Shown here: piece after piece, positions 35,597 through 44,703 of the stretch
Position numbering within the stretch: the first letter of the stretch is position 1
Layout: the number at the start of each line of letters is the position of its first letter
Source: Janthinobacterium sp. FW305-129
GTDB lineage: Bacteria; Pseudomonadota; Gammaproteobacteria; Burkholderiales; Burkholderiaceae_D
NCBI RefSeq assembly: GCF_020858115.1
Contig: NZ_JACYMM010000012.1
Location: forward strand, 1 to 64,000
Length of the DNA: 64,000 nucleotides
Direction of reading: 5' to 3'
Translations under genes and position numbers: made by a program
The notes under the pieces: model-generated
Seen by the model: only the letters and a program-made list of their open reading frames with translations
Databases searched by the model: none
Told to the model about the DNA's origin: nothing

Positions 35597-37411
35597 TTAC
35601 ACGTAGTCTTTGTACTTGTCGAGGTGACGGATCGGTTTGCTCAGCGCATCGCGGCGGAACGGGTCGCCCAGCTCGCGCGTGCACATGATTTCGATGATGG
35701 TCGTCTTGCCTTCATTCATCTGCATGTCGATCGCCTTCTTCAGGGCCGGGCCCACGTCTTCCAGCTTGTCGACCGTGATGCCTTCGGCGCCCATGGCGCG
35801 CGCAATCTCCGCAAAGCTCTGGTTGTCGAGCTCGCCGGCAACGAAGCGGCGGTTGTAGAAATCGACCTGGTTCTTCTTTTCCGCGCCCCACTGGCGGTTG
35901 TGGAACACCACGGCCGTCACGGGAATGTTGTGGCGCACGCAAGTCATCGTTTCCATCAGGCTCATGCCCCAGGCGCCGTCGCCCGCATACGACACGGCCG
36001 GACGGTGCGGCGCGGCAACTTTCGCGCCGATAATCGTCGGAAACGCGTAACCGCAGTTGCCAAAGCTCATCGCCGCAAAGAAGCTGCGCGGCTTTTCGAA
36101 GCGCAGGTAACTGTTCGCCACCGAGTTGATGTTGCCGATGTCGGTCGACACCATCACGTCTTCCGGCATGGCTTTTTCCAGCTCGCGCAAGACCTGGCGC
36201 GGGTGCAGATAATTGCCTGGCTCTTTCTTTTGCTCTTCGATCATGTCCAGGCTGTACGCATCTTTTTCGTGCGTCCAGTTCGTCAATTCCTCTTCCCACG
36301 CGGCCTTTTCCGCTTGCACGGTGGCATAGCGCGCGTCGCGCGTGGCGTCGCAGTCGAGCGTCTTGCCATCCAGGCGGGCAAGAATCGCCTTGGCGGCCGC
36401 CTTGGCGTCGCCGCAGATGCCCACCGAAATCTTTTTGACCAGCCCCAGCATCTTGTTGTCGGCGTCGATCTGGATGATCTTGGCATTCTTCGGCCAGTAA
36501 TCCATGCCGTGCTGCGGCAAGGTGCCGAACGGTCCCAGACGCGAACCGAGGGCGACGACGACGTCGGCCTGGGCGATCAGTTTCATCGCCGCCTTGGAAC
36601 CCTGGTAGCCGAGCGGACCGCACCACAGCGGGTGGCTGGCGGGAAACGAGTCATTGTGCAGGTAGCTGTTCACCACGGGCGCGCCGAGGCGCTCGGCCAG
36701 GGCCTTGCATTCCTCGATCGCTTCGCCCATGACGACGCCGCCGCCCGAGATGATCACGGGGAACTTGGCCTTGGCCAGCAGTTCCGCCGCATCGTTCAGG
36801 CTTTGCTCGCCGCCGGCGCCGCGGTCCAGGCGGTTCGGTTTCGGGATCTCGGCCTTGATTTCGCCATAAAAATAGTCGCGCGGGATGTTCAGTTGCGTCG
36901 GACCCATTTCCGACATGGCGCGGTCGAAGCAGCGGCCCGTGAATTCCGCCATGCGAGCGGGATTCGTGACGTGGCCTTGATATTTCGTAAATTCCTCGAA
37001 CATCGGCAACTGGTTCGCTTCCTGGAAGCCGCCCAGGCCCATGCTCATCGTGCCCGTTTCCGGCGTGATGATGACGACGGGCGTGTGCGCCCAGTAGGCG
37101 GCGGCAATGGCCGTGACGCAATTGCTGATGCCGGGGCCGTTCTGGCCGATGACGACGCCATGGCGGCCCGAGACGCGGGCATAGCCGTCGGCCATGTGGC
37201 CGGCGCCCTGCTCGTGCACGACGGGGATCAAACGGATGCCGGCCGGGGCAAAAATGTCCATCGGGTCCATGAAGGCCGAGCCCATGATGCCGAACATGTC
37301 GGTCACGCCATTGGCGGCCAGGGTTTCCACGAACGCTTCGGAAGGCGTCATCTTTTGCGGGCCAACGGGAACGGCAGCGGCGGCGGCTTTTTGGTCGGAC
37401 AAATCGGTCAT
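35597..37411 (-). CDS. xsc: Sulfoacetaldehyde acetyltransferase, copy 2
   Basis: A 604-residue ThDP enzyme that matches copy 1 along its whole length. The differences by eye are limited to the first 20 residues (MTDLSDQK against MNDMTEQK) and a few positions such as DGKTLDCDATRDAR against DGKQLDCDATREER. The DNA differs at scattered third positions while other stretches of over 100 bases are identical. The GDG-N cofactor motif and HEQGAGH region are intact, so both copies should be active. Start: ATG at 37411 with GGAGACT. It heads a second unit, xsc2-pta-tauE, with its own copy of the palindromic promoter. Confidence 0.95.
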   Translation of the reverse strand: MTDLSDQKAAAAAVPVGPQKMTPSEAFVETLAANGVTDMFGIMGSAFMDPMDIFAPAGIRLIPVVHEQGAGHMADGYARVSGRHGVVIGQNGPGISNCVTAIAAAYWAHTPVVIITPETGTMSMGLGGFQEANQLPMFEEFTKYQGHVTNPARMAEFTGRCFDRAMSEMGPTQLNIPRDYFYGEIKAEIPKPNRLDRGAGGEQSLNDAAELLAKAKFPVIISGGGVVMGEAIEECKALAERLGAPVVNSYLHNDSFPASHPLWCGPLGYQGSKAAMKLIAQADVVVALGSRLGPFGTLPQHGMDYWPKNAKIIQIDADNKMLGLVKKISVGICGDAKAAAKAILARLDGKTLDCDATRDARYATVQAEKAAWEEELTNWTHEKDAYSLDMIEEQKKEPGNYLHPRQVLRELEKAMPEDVMVSTDIGNINSVANSYLRFEKPRSFFAAMSFGNCGYAFPTIIGAKVAAPHRPAVSYAGDGAWGMSLMETMTCVRHNIPVTAVVFHNRQWGAEKKNQVDFYNRRFVAGELDNQSFAEIARAMGAEGITVDKLEDVGPALKKAIDMQMNEGKTTIIEIMCTRELGDPFRRDALSKPIRHLDKYKDYV

Positions 37412-37430
37412 GGCTCAGTCTCCTTACGGT

Positions 37431-37472
37431 TTTATAAAAAATCGGTATATTTTGTTCCGATATTTGAAATAC
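37431..37472 (-). promoter_or_regulatory. xsc2 promoter and palindromic regulator site
   Basis: The 28-bp site at 37445-37472 (GTATAT arm, TTCCGAT centre, AAATAC arm) matches the xsc1 site at most positions, and an ATCGG/CCGAT dyad with an 11-base spacer is perfect. On the minus strand CGGAAC (37454-37459) is followed after 17 bases by TATAAA (37431-37436). Similarity to the xsc1 upstream region extends about 20 bases beyond the site (TTCAATTTAA). Confidence 0.72.
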
Positions 37473-37583
37473 GTGTTCAATTTAACGGTTGCGAAATGCG
37501 CTGTCAATGAAAATTCATGAAAAATCGGACTGTTTCATTCCTGAATCCGGAATCTGTGACTTTGCCCCACTCCTGAAACAACA

Positions 37584-37616
37584 ATGGCGGCTTATCCGCA
37601 ACAGACAAGCCGCCAT
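37584..37616 (-). terminator. Terminator after the porin gene
   Basis: A perfect 10-bp stem (ATGGCGGCTT/AAGCCGCCAT) with a 13-base loop, followed on the minus strand by TTGTTGTTT. It lies 20 bases past the porin stop. Confidence 0.75.
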
Positions 37617-37636
37617 CGCTACCTGCACTGCCGCGT

Positions 37637-38647
37637 TTAGAACTTCAGGCGCATGCCGGCCGTGAAGGCGCTCGAGTTATGCCCAGGCAAGGGCACGCTG
37701 CCGCCGCTCGAGGCGTCGCCAACGAAGTTGGTGCCCGCGCCATCGTTGCTGATGCGCCCGTACGAGGTGTACAGGTTCGTGCGCTTGGACAAGGCATACG
37801 TGTAGCCGATGGCCAGCTGGCGCCCGCCGCGGCGCGCATTCGTGCGGTCATCCTTGCGGATGTACGACGCCATCACGCTGCCGGCCGCGCCCACGGGAGC
37901 CGACGCGCCCAGCATGTAGTTGCGGAAATCCGTGCCCGCATCGTCCTTGTCCGTTTCATACGCGGCATGCAGCTTGGCGGGGCCGAAGTCGTAAGTGCCG
38001 CCCAGCAAGGTCACTTTCGCCGTGTTCAGCGGCGTATCCTTGCGGTTGTCGTGCGCCAGGGTCAGCACGAGCGGGCCGTTGGCGTAGTCGATGGAAAAGT
38101 CGATGGTGCGGCCCAGGGTATTGCTGTCCGGCTTTTCACCGAGGCCATACATGATCGATGCCGACAGGCCCTTGACCTTGGGCGTCTCGTACATGATGGA
38201 ATTTTTCGTGCGCAGGCTGGCCACGCTCATCAGGTTGATCGAGGCGCCCGTCAGGCCCGTCTCGAAGGGGTCGATATTGTCCAGCGCCGTGAACAGCGGG
38301 TTGTGCTGCAAGCCCAGATTCACGGTGCCGAAGTCGCCGGACAGGCCCACGTAGGCCTTGCGCCCGAACAAGGCGCCCTGGCGGTTGGCGCCCGTGTCCA
38401 CGTCGAGGCCATTTTCCAGCAGGAAATTGGCTTTCAGATTGTTGCCCAGGTCTTCCGTACCCTTGAAGCCGATGCGGCTGCCCGACTGCACGCCGGTGGC
38501 CAGCTTGGTGACGGAACCGTCCGCGCCGCCGTGCTCGGACGTCAAGCCCGCGTCGAGCAAGCCGTACACGGTGACGGACGATTGGGCGCTGGCGTTGCCG
38601 GCGAAGAAGGAGGCCAGGATGGCTGCCGCTACGAGTGTGTGTTTCAT
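37637..38647 (-). CDS. Gram-negative general porin (OmpC/Omp32-like)
   Basis: About 336 residues from the ATG at 38647 (GGAGATGAC before it). Signal peptide MKHTLVAAAILASFFAGNASA, then the typical mature start SSVTVYGLLDAGL, a loop-3-like PFETG segment, alternating beta-strands, and an ending in GMRLKF with the C-terminal Phe needed for barrel assembly. This is the trimeric 16-strand porin family common in betaproteobacteria. Solute preference is not visible. The nearness to xsc2 (about 1 kb) may be chance; it has its own terminator and is on the same strand. Confidence 0.93.
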   Translation of the reverse strand: MKHTLVAAAILASFFAGNASAQSSVTVYGLLDAGLTSEHGGADGSVTKLATGVQSGSRIGFKGTEDLGNNLKANFLLENGLDVDTGANRQGALFGRKAYVGLSGDFGTVNLGLQHNPLFTALDNIDPFETGLTGASINLMSVASLRTKNSIMYETPKVKGLSASIMYGLGEKPDSNTLGRTIDFSIDYANGPLVLTLAHDNRKDTPLNTAKVTLLGGTYDFGPAKLHAAYETDKDDAGTDFRNYMLGASAPVGAAGSVMASYIRKDDRTNARRGGRQLAIGYTYALSKRTNLYTSYGRISNDGAGTNFVGDASSGGSVPLPGHNSSAFTAGMRLKF

Positions 38648-38738
38648 GTCATCTCCAGGTATTGTGGTTTTTATGGGTGCTTCAAACAGAATCAACAACG
38701 GTGCTGCAAACTGCGGTAAATGCGGTAAATGCGGCAAC

Positions 38739-39554
38739 TCAGGCGATCAGCCCGGCCATCGGCGACGAGGGCGAAGCGCTCATGACGCCCGCTCTCCGGG
38801 GCATGCGCCCGGCCAGATAGGCCTCGCGTCCGCCCTGCACTGCCAGTTTCATGGCGCGCGCCATGCGGATCGGCTCGCGCGCCGCCGCGATGGCGGTATT
38901 CATCAAGATGCCGTCGCAACCAAGTTCCATGGCGATGGCGGCGTCCGACGCCGTGCCCACGCCTGCGTCGACCAGCACGGGCACCTTGGCTTGCTCGATG
39001 ATCAGCGACAGATTCCACGGATTCAAAATGCCCATGCCCGAGCCGATCAATGACGCGAGCGGCATGACGGCGATGCAGCCGATATCTTCCAGCATGCGCG
39101 CCTGGATAGGGTCGTCGCTGCAATACACCATCACCTGGAAGCCATCCTTCACCAGCTGCTCCGCCGCCTTTAACGTTTCCGGCATGTTCGGGAACAGGGT
39201 CTTTTCATCGCCGAGCACTTCCAGCTTGCACAACTGGTGGCCGCCCAGCAGCTCGCGCGCCAGCTGCAAGGTATAGACGGCGTCGCGCGCGTTGTAGCAG
39301 CCGCCCGTGTTGGGCAGGATCGTGTATTTCGACGGCGGAATGAAGTCGAGCAGGTTCGGCTCGCCCTTTTCCTGGCCGATATTTACGCGCCGTATCGTCA
39401 CGGTGACGATCTCGGCGCCGCTTTCCTCGATGGCGAGGCGCGTTTCCTCGAAATCCTTGTATTTGCCGGTACCCACCAGCAGGCGCGACTGGTAGGTGGT
39501 GCCGGCCAGGGTCAGGCCGCCGGGGGTATGGCTGGGGATGGCGTCGTCTCTCAT
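38739..39554 (-). CDS. thiG: Thiazole synthase ThiG
   Basis: A 271-residue (beta/alpha)8 enzyme forming the thiazole phosphate of thiamine from deoxyxylulose phosphate, dehydroglycine and ThiS thiocarboxylate. Conserved pieces are [13 protein letters not shown], the Schiff-base lysine in [15 protein letters not shown], and [23 protein letters not shown]. Start ATG at 39554 overlaps the stop of the upstream oxidase gene (ATGA), so translation is coupled. No thiS is seen next to it, unlike the usual thiO-thiS-thiG order. Thiamine supply is relevant here because Xsc needs ThDP, but a direct link is speculation. Confidence 0.93.
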   Translation of the reverse strand: MRDDAIPSHTPGGLTLAGTTYQSRLLVGTGKYKDFEETRLAIEESGAEIVTVTIRRVNIGQEKGEPNLLDFIPPSKYTILPNTGGCYNARDAVYTLQLARELLGGHQLCKLEVLGDEKTLFPNMPETLKAAEQLVKDGFQVMVYCSDDPIQARMLEDIGCIAVMPLASLIGSGMGILNPWNLSLIIEQAKVPVLVDAGVGTASDAAIAMELGCDGILMNTAIAAAREPIRMARAMKLAVQGGREAYLAGRMPRRAGVMSASPSSPMAGLIA

Positions 39555-40855
39555 CGTGGTGCTCTCCTAAGTTGAACCAAAGCGGCCTCATGCCGGGGGG
39601 CTTCGCCGCAAAACGCAAAATCGACGTCGGGCCGCCGTCCCGACACGAGGTCGGCCAGCGCCCTGCCCGCGCCGCAGCCCATGGTCCAGCCCAGGGTGCC
39701 GTGGCCCGTGTTGAGGTAGAGCTGGCGGTAGCGCGTGGCGCCGATGTAGGGCACATTCGACGGCGTCAGGGGGCGCAAGCCGGCCCAGTAGACGGGGTCG
39801 CCGTAATCGCAGGCGTGGGGAAACAGGGCCTGCACGCGGCGTGTGATGGCGGCGCAGCGCACGGGGTTCAGTTCGCGCGTGTAGCCGTTCAGCTCGCACG
39901 TGCCGGCCACGCGCAGGCGCGATCCCAGGCGCGAAAACACAAGCTTGTGGCCGTCGTCCGTCAGCGATACGCTCGGTGCGCTGACGGGGTCGATGATCGG
40001 ATAGGTGGCGGAATAACCTTTGCCCGGATACAACATCAAGCGGATGCCCAGCGGCTGCAGCAAGGGCGCGGAAAAGCTGCCCATGGCCACCAGCACGGCG
40101 TCCGCATGCTCGATTCGGTGGCGGCCTTGCGCATCGATGCATTCCACGCCCGTGATGCGCTCGCCATCGGCCAGCAGGCGCGTCACCGTGGTGCCGTACT
40201 GGAAATCCACGCCGGCCGCCGCCGCGCGCGCGGCCAGCGCCGTGGTAAACAGATGCACGTCGCCCGATTCGTCGCTGGCCGTAAAATCGCCGCCGACGAT
40301 GCGGCTGCGCGCGTGGCGCAAGGCTGGTTCCAGACGGATCACTTCATCGGCGCTGACGGTATTGCGCGGGCAGCCCAGTTCGCGCAGGAGCGCGGCGCCC
40401 GTTTGCGATTTATCAAACTCCTGCTGGTCCGTATAGAAATGCAAAATGCCCCGTTCCAGGTGATCGTAGGCGATGCCCGTCTCGCGGCGCAAGGCTTGCA
40501 GGCTCTGGCGGCTGTACTCGGCCAGGGCGACGATCTGGCGCATATTGCGCGCCACCCTGGCCGGCAGGCATTCGCGCAGGTAGTGCACGGCCCACTGCCA
40601 TTGCAGCGGATCGAGGCGGGGACGAAACAGCAGCGGCGCGTCGTCCTTGCCCAGCCAGCGCACGACCTTGCGCAGGGTGGCGGGATTGGCCCACGGTTCC
40701 GCATGCGAGACGGAAATCTGCCCGCCGTTGCCGAAACTGGTTTCCTGCGCCGCGCCCGCCTGGCGTTCGAGCACGCGCACGTCGTGGCCCGCCTGGCGCA
40801 AGTACCAGGCCGATGCCGTGCCGACCACGCCGGCGCCGAGGACAAGGATCTTCAT
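39551..40855 (-). CDS. DadA-like FAD-dependent D-amino acid dehydrogenase, possible ThiO substitute
   Basis: A 434-residue flavoprotein with the N-terminal [13 protein letters not shown] dinucleotide site and the DadA pattern [21 protein letters not shown]; the C-terminus has [39 protein letters not shown]. It is closest in look to the small subunit of D-amino acid dehydrogenase. Its coupling to thiG suggests it may supply the glycine-derived imine as ThiO (glycine oxidase) does. Which role is right cannot be decided from motifs, since both enzymes share the fold. The start at 40855 lies 16 bases from the yeiH-like stop. Confidence 0.85.
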   Translation of the reverse strand: MKILVLGAGVVGTASAWYLRQAGHDVRVLERQAGAAQETSFGNGGQISVSHAEPWANPATLRKVVRWLGKDDAPLLFRPRLDPLQWQWAVHYLRECLPARVARNMRQIVALAEYSRQSLQALRRETGIAYDHLERGILHFYTDQQEFDKSQTGAALLRELGCPRNTVSADEVIRLEPALRHARSRIVGGDFTASDESGDVHLFTTALAARAAAAGVDFQYGTTVTRLLADGERITGVECIDAQGRHRIEHADAVLVAMGSFSAPLLQPLGIRLMLYPGKGYSATYPIIDPVSAPSVSLTDDGHKLVFSRLGSRLRVAGTCELNGYTRELNPVRCAAITRRVQALFPHACDYGDPVYWAGLRPLTPSNVPYIGATRYRQLYLNTGHGTLGWTMGCGAGRALADLVSGRRPDVDFAFCGEAPRHEAALVQLRRAPR

Positions 40856-40871
40856 GGCGAATGGCCAGCGC

Positions 40872-41936
40872 TCAGCGCGTCAGCAGCACGGCGATGGCGA
40901 CGAAGGCGGCGATCCACACCGTTTCCATCACCAGCATGATCACGGGACGCCAGCCCAGCGAGGCCAGCGACTGGAACGAGGTTTTCACGCCCAGGGCGGC
41001 AATCGCAATGACCAGGCAGGCGCGCGAGGCATTGTTGATCCAGCCATTCACTTCATGCGGGATCAGGCCCAGGCTGTTGGTGATGACGAGCCAGACAAAG
41101 CCGATCAGGAAGAACGGCACCAGCGGCGGCGCATCGACTTCGCTCTTGCCGTCCTTGCGCTTGAACATGATCGACAGGCCCAGCACGACGGGCACGAGGC
41201 AGGCCACGCGCGTCAGTTTCACGAAGGTGGCGACGTCGCCCGTATGGTTGCTGACCAGGTAGCCGGCGCCCACCACTTGCGCCACGTCATGGATGGTGCC
41301 GCCGATAAACACGCCCGCTTCCGTCGGGTCAAAGCCCAGCAGCTTGACCAGCAGCGGGTAGACGATCATGGCCAAGGTCGACAGCGACGTCACGCCGACC
41401 ACCGTCAGCAAGGTGAACTTTTCGTTTTCCTTGGTTTGCGGCAGCACCGCCGAGATGGCCAGCGCGGCCGAGGCGCCGCAGATGGCCACGGAACCTCCCG
41501 ACAGAATGCCTTCCGTAATCGGGCGTTTCAGCCACCTGGCCAGCAGGTAGCCGAAGCCCAAGGTGGCGATCAGGCCGCCCACGACGATCAGCAATGGCGT
41601 CACGCCGACCGAGGCGATCTGGTTGAAGGTGATGCGCGCGCCCAGCAGGGCCACGCCCGTACGCAGCAGCACCTTGCTGCAAAACTCGATGCCGGGCTTG
41701 CAGGTGGGGTCGGACGCGAGGAAGTGGAAGGCCAGGCCGAAGAACAGCGCATACAGCAGCTGGGGGCCGCCGTAATTGCTGGAAATAAAGGTGGCCGACA
41801 GGGCGATCACCAGCGCGATGGCCACGCCGGGCCAGCTGCGCAGCACGGCGCGGGGACGCCAGATGGCAACGGCGGAAGACACATAGGGGATGTTCTTGTC
41901 GACAACGCGTGTTATCGCTGAGGAGTTAGTTTTCAT
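40872..41936 (-). CDS. YeiH/UPF0324 family putative sulfate exporter
   Basis: About 354 residues, roughly ten membrane segments, of the YeiH family. Conserved-looking blocks are LLRTGVALLGARITFNQI, GGSVAICGASAALAISAV, and FIGGTIHDVAQVVGAGY. Members of this family are proposed sulfate or sulfite exporters and occur in sulfonate degradation clusters, which fits this window. The start at 41936 gives a 40-residue cytoplasmic lead before the first helix; an ATG at 41972 in frame is an alternative and neither has a strong ribosome site. A TTCCGGAA dyad about 110 bases upstream resembles the centre of the xsc sites. Confidence 0.83.
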   Translation of the reverse strand: MKTNSSAITRVVDKNIPYVSSAVAIWRPRAVLRSWPGVAIALVIALSATFISSNYGGPQLLYALFFGLAFHFLASDPTCKPGIEFCSKVLLRTGVALLGARITFNQIASVGVTPLLIVVGGLIATLGFGYLLARWLKRPITEGILSGGSVAICGASAALAISAVLPQTKENEKFTLLTVVGVTSLSTLAMIVYPLLVKLLGFDPTEAGVFIGGTIHDVAQVVGAGYLVSNHTGDVATFVKLTRVACLVPVVLGLSIMFKRKDGKSEVDAPPLVPFFLIGFVWLVITNSLGLIPHEVNGWINNASRACLVIAIAALGVKTSFQSLASLGWRPVIMLVMETVWIAAFVAIAVLLTR

Positions 41937-42044
41937 GCTGGTCCGCTCATAATGTTTTAAAAATTGGGACATTTCATCTCGTTTTTTAATAATACACGAT
42001 GAGCTAGCGAAGTCCATGCTTTTCCATGAAAATCGAAACCAGAT

Positions 42045-42055
42045 GTTCCGGAAAC
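42045..42055. promoter_or_regulatory. TTCCGGAA dyad upstream of the YeiH-like gene
   Basis: GTTCCGGAAAC is a near-perfect short palindrome with the CGGAAC element seen in the xsc promoters. No good -10 follows at 17 bases on the minus strand, and the GTATAT arms are absent, so shared regulation is only suggested. Confidence 0.3.
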
Positions 42056-42088
42056 TGACGTTTTTTACTTTTCACCCCCGTAAACGAC

Positions 42089-42122
42089 GAGCGGCGCGGC
42101 CCTGGGCAGGGACGCGCCGCTC
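42089..42122. terminator. Terminator-like hairpin after the hydroxyacid dehydrogenase gene
   Basis: A perfect 10-bp GC-rich stem (GAGCGGCGCG/CGCGCCGCTC) with a 14-base loop. The T run is short on either strand. It sits 20 bases past the stop of the minus-strand dehydrogenase gene. Confidence 0.65.
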
Positions 42123-42142
42123 TTTACTTAAGCGTTAAAAAG

Positions 42143-43012
42143 TTACTTTTTGTTCAGGCGGGTGATCAGGCTGGAGGTGTCGTAGCGGTTGCCGCCCGCC
42201 TGCTGCACTTCGCCATAGAACTGGTCCGTCAAGGTCGTCACGGGCAAGTCGCTGCCGTTGCGCTTGGCTTCGGCCAGGCAGATGCCGAGGTCCTTGCGCA
42301 TCAGGTCGACGGCGAAACCGAAGTCGAACTTGCGCTCGATCATGGTCTTGCCCCGGTTTTCCAGCTGCCACGACTGCGCCGCGCCCTTGGAAATCACGTC
42401 CACCACCAGCGCCGCATCGAGGCCCGCGTTTTCCGCGAAGGCGATGCCCTCGCTCAAGGCTTGCACGAGGCCCGCGATGCAGATCTGGTTGACCATTTTT
42501 GTCAGCTGGCCGGAACCGGAAGCGCCCATATAGGTGACGGCGCGCGAGAACAGGGCGATGACGGGCTCGGCCCGTGCATACGCCTCTGCATCGCCGCCCA
42601 CCATCACGGTCAGCTTGCCGTTTTCCGCTCCGGCCTGGCCGCCGGACACGGGCGCGTCGAGGAAGAATACGCCCTTCTCCTTCGCCGCCGCATGGATGGT
42701 GCGCGCCGCTTCGGCGGACGCCGTCGTATGGTCGATCAGGATGCTGCCCGGCGCCATGGCGGACAGCAAGCCGCCCTCTTCCAGGATGACTTGATACAGA
42801 TCATTGTCGTTGCCGATGCAGGTGAAGACGAACTCGGCGCCGGCAGCGGCCGCGGCCGGCGTGGCGGCGCTGCTGCCCTTGTGCTGCTCCAGCCAGGCTG
42901 CCGCGCGGGCCGGGTTGCGGTTGTACACGGTGACGTCGTGCCCGCCCGCCGCCAGGTGACCTGCCATGGGGAAACCCATGACGCCCAAACCGATGAATGC
43001 CACTTTTGCCAT
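42143..43012 (-). CDS. 3-hydroxyisobutyrate dehydrogenase / tartronate semialdehyde reductase family protein
   Basis: A 289-residue beta-hydroxyacid dehydrogenase. Features in order: the Rossmann motif GLGVMGFPMAGHL at residues 8-20, the substrate-binding DAPVSGGQAGAENGKL block near residue 120, the catalytic-lysine region GQLTKMVNQI, and the C-terminal MRKDLGICLAEAK helix. These enzymes reduce or oxidise short hydroxyacids (3-hydroxyisobutyrate, tartronate semialdehyde, succinic semialdehyde) with NAD(P)H; the sequence does not fix the substrate. It is followed by a hairpin and is not clearly linked to the taurine genes. Confidence 0.88.
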   Translation of the reverse strand: MAKVAFIGLGVMGFPMAGHLAAGGHDVTVYNRNPARAAAWLEQHKGSSAATPAAAAAGAEFVFTCIGNDNDLYQVILEEGGLLSAMAPGSILIDHTTASAEAARTIHAAAKEKGVFFLDAPVSGGQAGAENGKLTVMVGGDAEAYARAEPVIALFSRAVTYMGASGSGQLTKMVNQICIAGLVQALSEGIAFAENAGLDAALVVDVISKGAAQSWQLENRGKTMIERKFDFGFAVDLMRKDLGICLAEAKRNGSDLPVTTLTDQFYGEVQQAGGNRYDTSSLITRLNKK

Positions 43013-43075
43013 TTTGTCCGTCCTGTCGATGTGTGAATCCGATTATTGTTGCACAAACAGTCGCCGCCGGCAGCA

Positions 43076-43513
43076 TCAAGGCGCGGGAGCGCGCCGATAA
43101 TACAGGTCGAACTCTTCCTCGCCATCCGGCACGAAGCCGTGACGCACATAGAAGCGGTTCGCCTCGCTGCCGCGCAAGGCGCCCACGCGCACGCTCTTGC
43201 GGGCCGCATCGGCCTCGGCAAACACGCGCGCCAGCACGGCCGCGCCCATGCCTTGGCGCTGGCATTCCGGCGCCAGGTAGAGGTGGTCGAGCAGCAAATA
43301 ATCCGCTTGCGGGCGCAACACATAGAAGCCGGCCAGCGCGCCGCCGTGGCGCAACTGCCACGTGCAGGCGGGGTCGTAGGTGGCCAGGAAACGCTGGCGC
43401 GCCCGCTGCGGATCATAGCGGCCGATGCGCTCCAGGCTTTCGCGCATGGCGGCCACGCGCAGGCTGGCCAGCGCCTCGCCATCGGCGATGCTGGCAGGTA
43501 CGAAGGTCAGCAT
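43076..43513 (-). CDS. GNAT family N-acetyltransferase
   Basis: A 145-residue GCN5-related acetyltransferase. The acetyl-CoA pyrophosphate loop is visible as PECQRQGMGAAVLARVF, preceded by the LLLDHLYL strand and followed by NRFYVRHGF. The substrate cannot be inferred. It starts 4 bases after the hisC stop, so the two are probably co-transcribed. Confidence 0.85.
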   Translation of the reverse strand: MLTFVPASIADGEALASLRVAAMRESLERIGRYDPQRARQRFLATYDPACTWQLRHGGALAGFYVLRPQADYLLLDHLYLAPECQRQGMGAAVLARVFAEADAARKSVRVGALRGSEANRFYVRHGFVPDGEEEFDLYYRRAPAP

Positions 43514-43517
43514 GGCG

Positions 43518-44573
43518 TCACACCACTGCGCGCAATGCCGCCATCAGGGCCGCACATTCTGCCGGGTTGCCGATGCTGATGCGCAAATACTGGCTGATGC
43601 GCGGCGCATTGAAATGGCGCACGATCACCGATCTGGCGCGCAAGCCGGCCGCCAGTTGCGCCGCGTCATGCTGCGGGTGGCGGGCAAAGACGAAGTTGGC
43701 CACGGACGGCAGCACCTCGAAGCCCAGCGCCGCCAGGTCCGCCGTCAGCTGTTCGCGGCTGGCGATCACGGCCTGGCGCGTCTGCTGGAAATACGCTTCG
43801 TCATGCAGCGACGCGACGGCGCCGGCCAGCGCCAGCCGGTCCAGCGGATACGAGTTGAAACTGTTCTTCACCCGTTCCAGCGCCTCGATCAGGTCCGCAT
43901 GGCCGAAGGCGCAGCCGACGCGCAAGCCGGCCAGCGAACGCGATTTCGAGAACGTCTGCACCACCAGCAAGTTCGGATAGCGGTCGAGCAGGGCCACGGC
44001 GCTCTCGCCGCCGAAATCCACATATGCTTCATCGACCACCACCACGGCGTCGGGATGATCGCGCAGCAAGGTTTCCACTCCGGCCAGCGGCAAGTCCACG
44101 CCCGTGGGCGCGTTGGGATTCGGGAAGATGATGGCGCCGCACGGCCCCCGGTAGTCTTCAGGACGGATGCGCATGGTGTCGTCGAGCGCGACCGTGCGGT
44201 AATCGATGCCGTACAGCTTGCAATACACGGGATAGAAGCTGTAGCTGATGTCCGGGAACAGCAAGGGCGCATCGTGCTTGAGCAAGGCCATGAAGGCCAG
44301 CGCCAGTACTTCGTCGGAACCATTGCCGACGAACACTTGCGCGCTGTTCAGGCCATGGTAGGCGGCCAGGGTTTGCTTCAGTTCGCTGGCGGTGGGATCG
44401 GGATACAGGCGCAGGCAGTCGTTGGCCGCTTCGCGCAGCGCGGCCAGCACCTGCGGCGACGGGCCGTAGGGGTTTTCGTTGGTGTTGAGTTTCACCAGGT
44501 CGGGCAGTTTCGGCTGCTCGCCGGGGACGTAGGGGGTCAGCTCGCTGACGATGTTGCTCCAGAATCGGCTCAT
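43518..44573 (-). CDS. hisC: Histidinol-phosphate aminotransferase
   Basis: About 351 residues of the class II/HisC PLP aminotransferase family. The start [21 protein letters not shown] at 44573 matches the usual beginning of betaproteobacterial HisC; an ATG three codons upstream is possible. Landmarks are [32 protein letters not shown], the Asp in [12 protein letters not shown], and the PLP lysine in [14 protein letters not shown], ending with the Arg in YLRISIG. It makes L-histidinol phosphate from imidazoleacetol phosphate. No other his genes are near, so it may be a second, stand-alone copy. Confidence 0.92.
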   Translation of the reverse strand: MSRFWSNIVSELTPYVPGEQPKLPDLVKLNTNENPYGPSPQVLAALREAANDCLRLYPDPTASELKQTLAAYHGLNSAQVFVGNGSDEVLALAFMALLKHDAPLLFPDISYSFYPVYCKLYGIDYRTVALDDTMRIRPEDYRGPCGAIIFPNPNAPTGVDLPLAGVETLLRDHPDAVVVVDEAYVDFGGESAVALLDRYPNLLVVQTFSKSRSLAGLRVGCAFGHADLIEALERVKNSFNSYPLDRLALAGAVASLHDEAYFQQTRQAVIASREQLTADLAALGFEVLPSVANFVFARHPQHDAAQLAAGLRARSVIVRHFNAPRISQYLRISIGNPAECAALMAALRAVV

Positions 44574-44703
44574 TGCTTTCATTGGTGGGGTCGGGATGGG
44601 AGGGAGTAGATTAACATAGGCTGAGCTGGGTCAAGGTGGGGTGCATCGACAAGGGGTAGCGTGGACAGCAGCGGCATTGGCCCCAGACTGTAGAGGACGT
44701 GGC

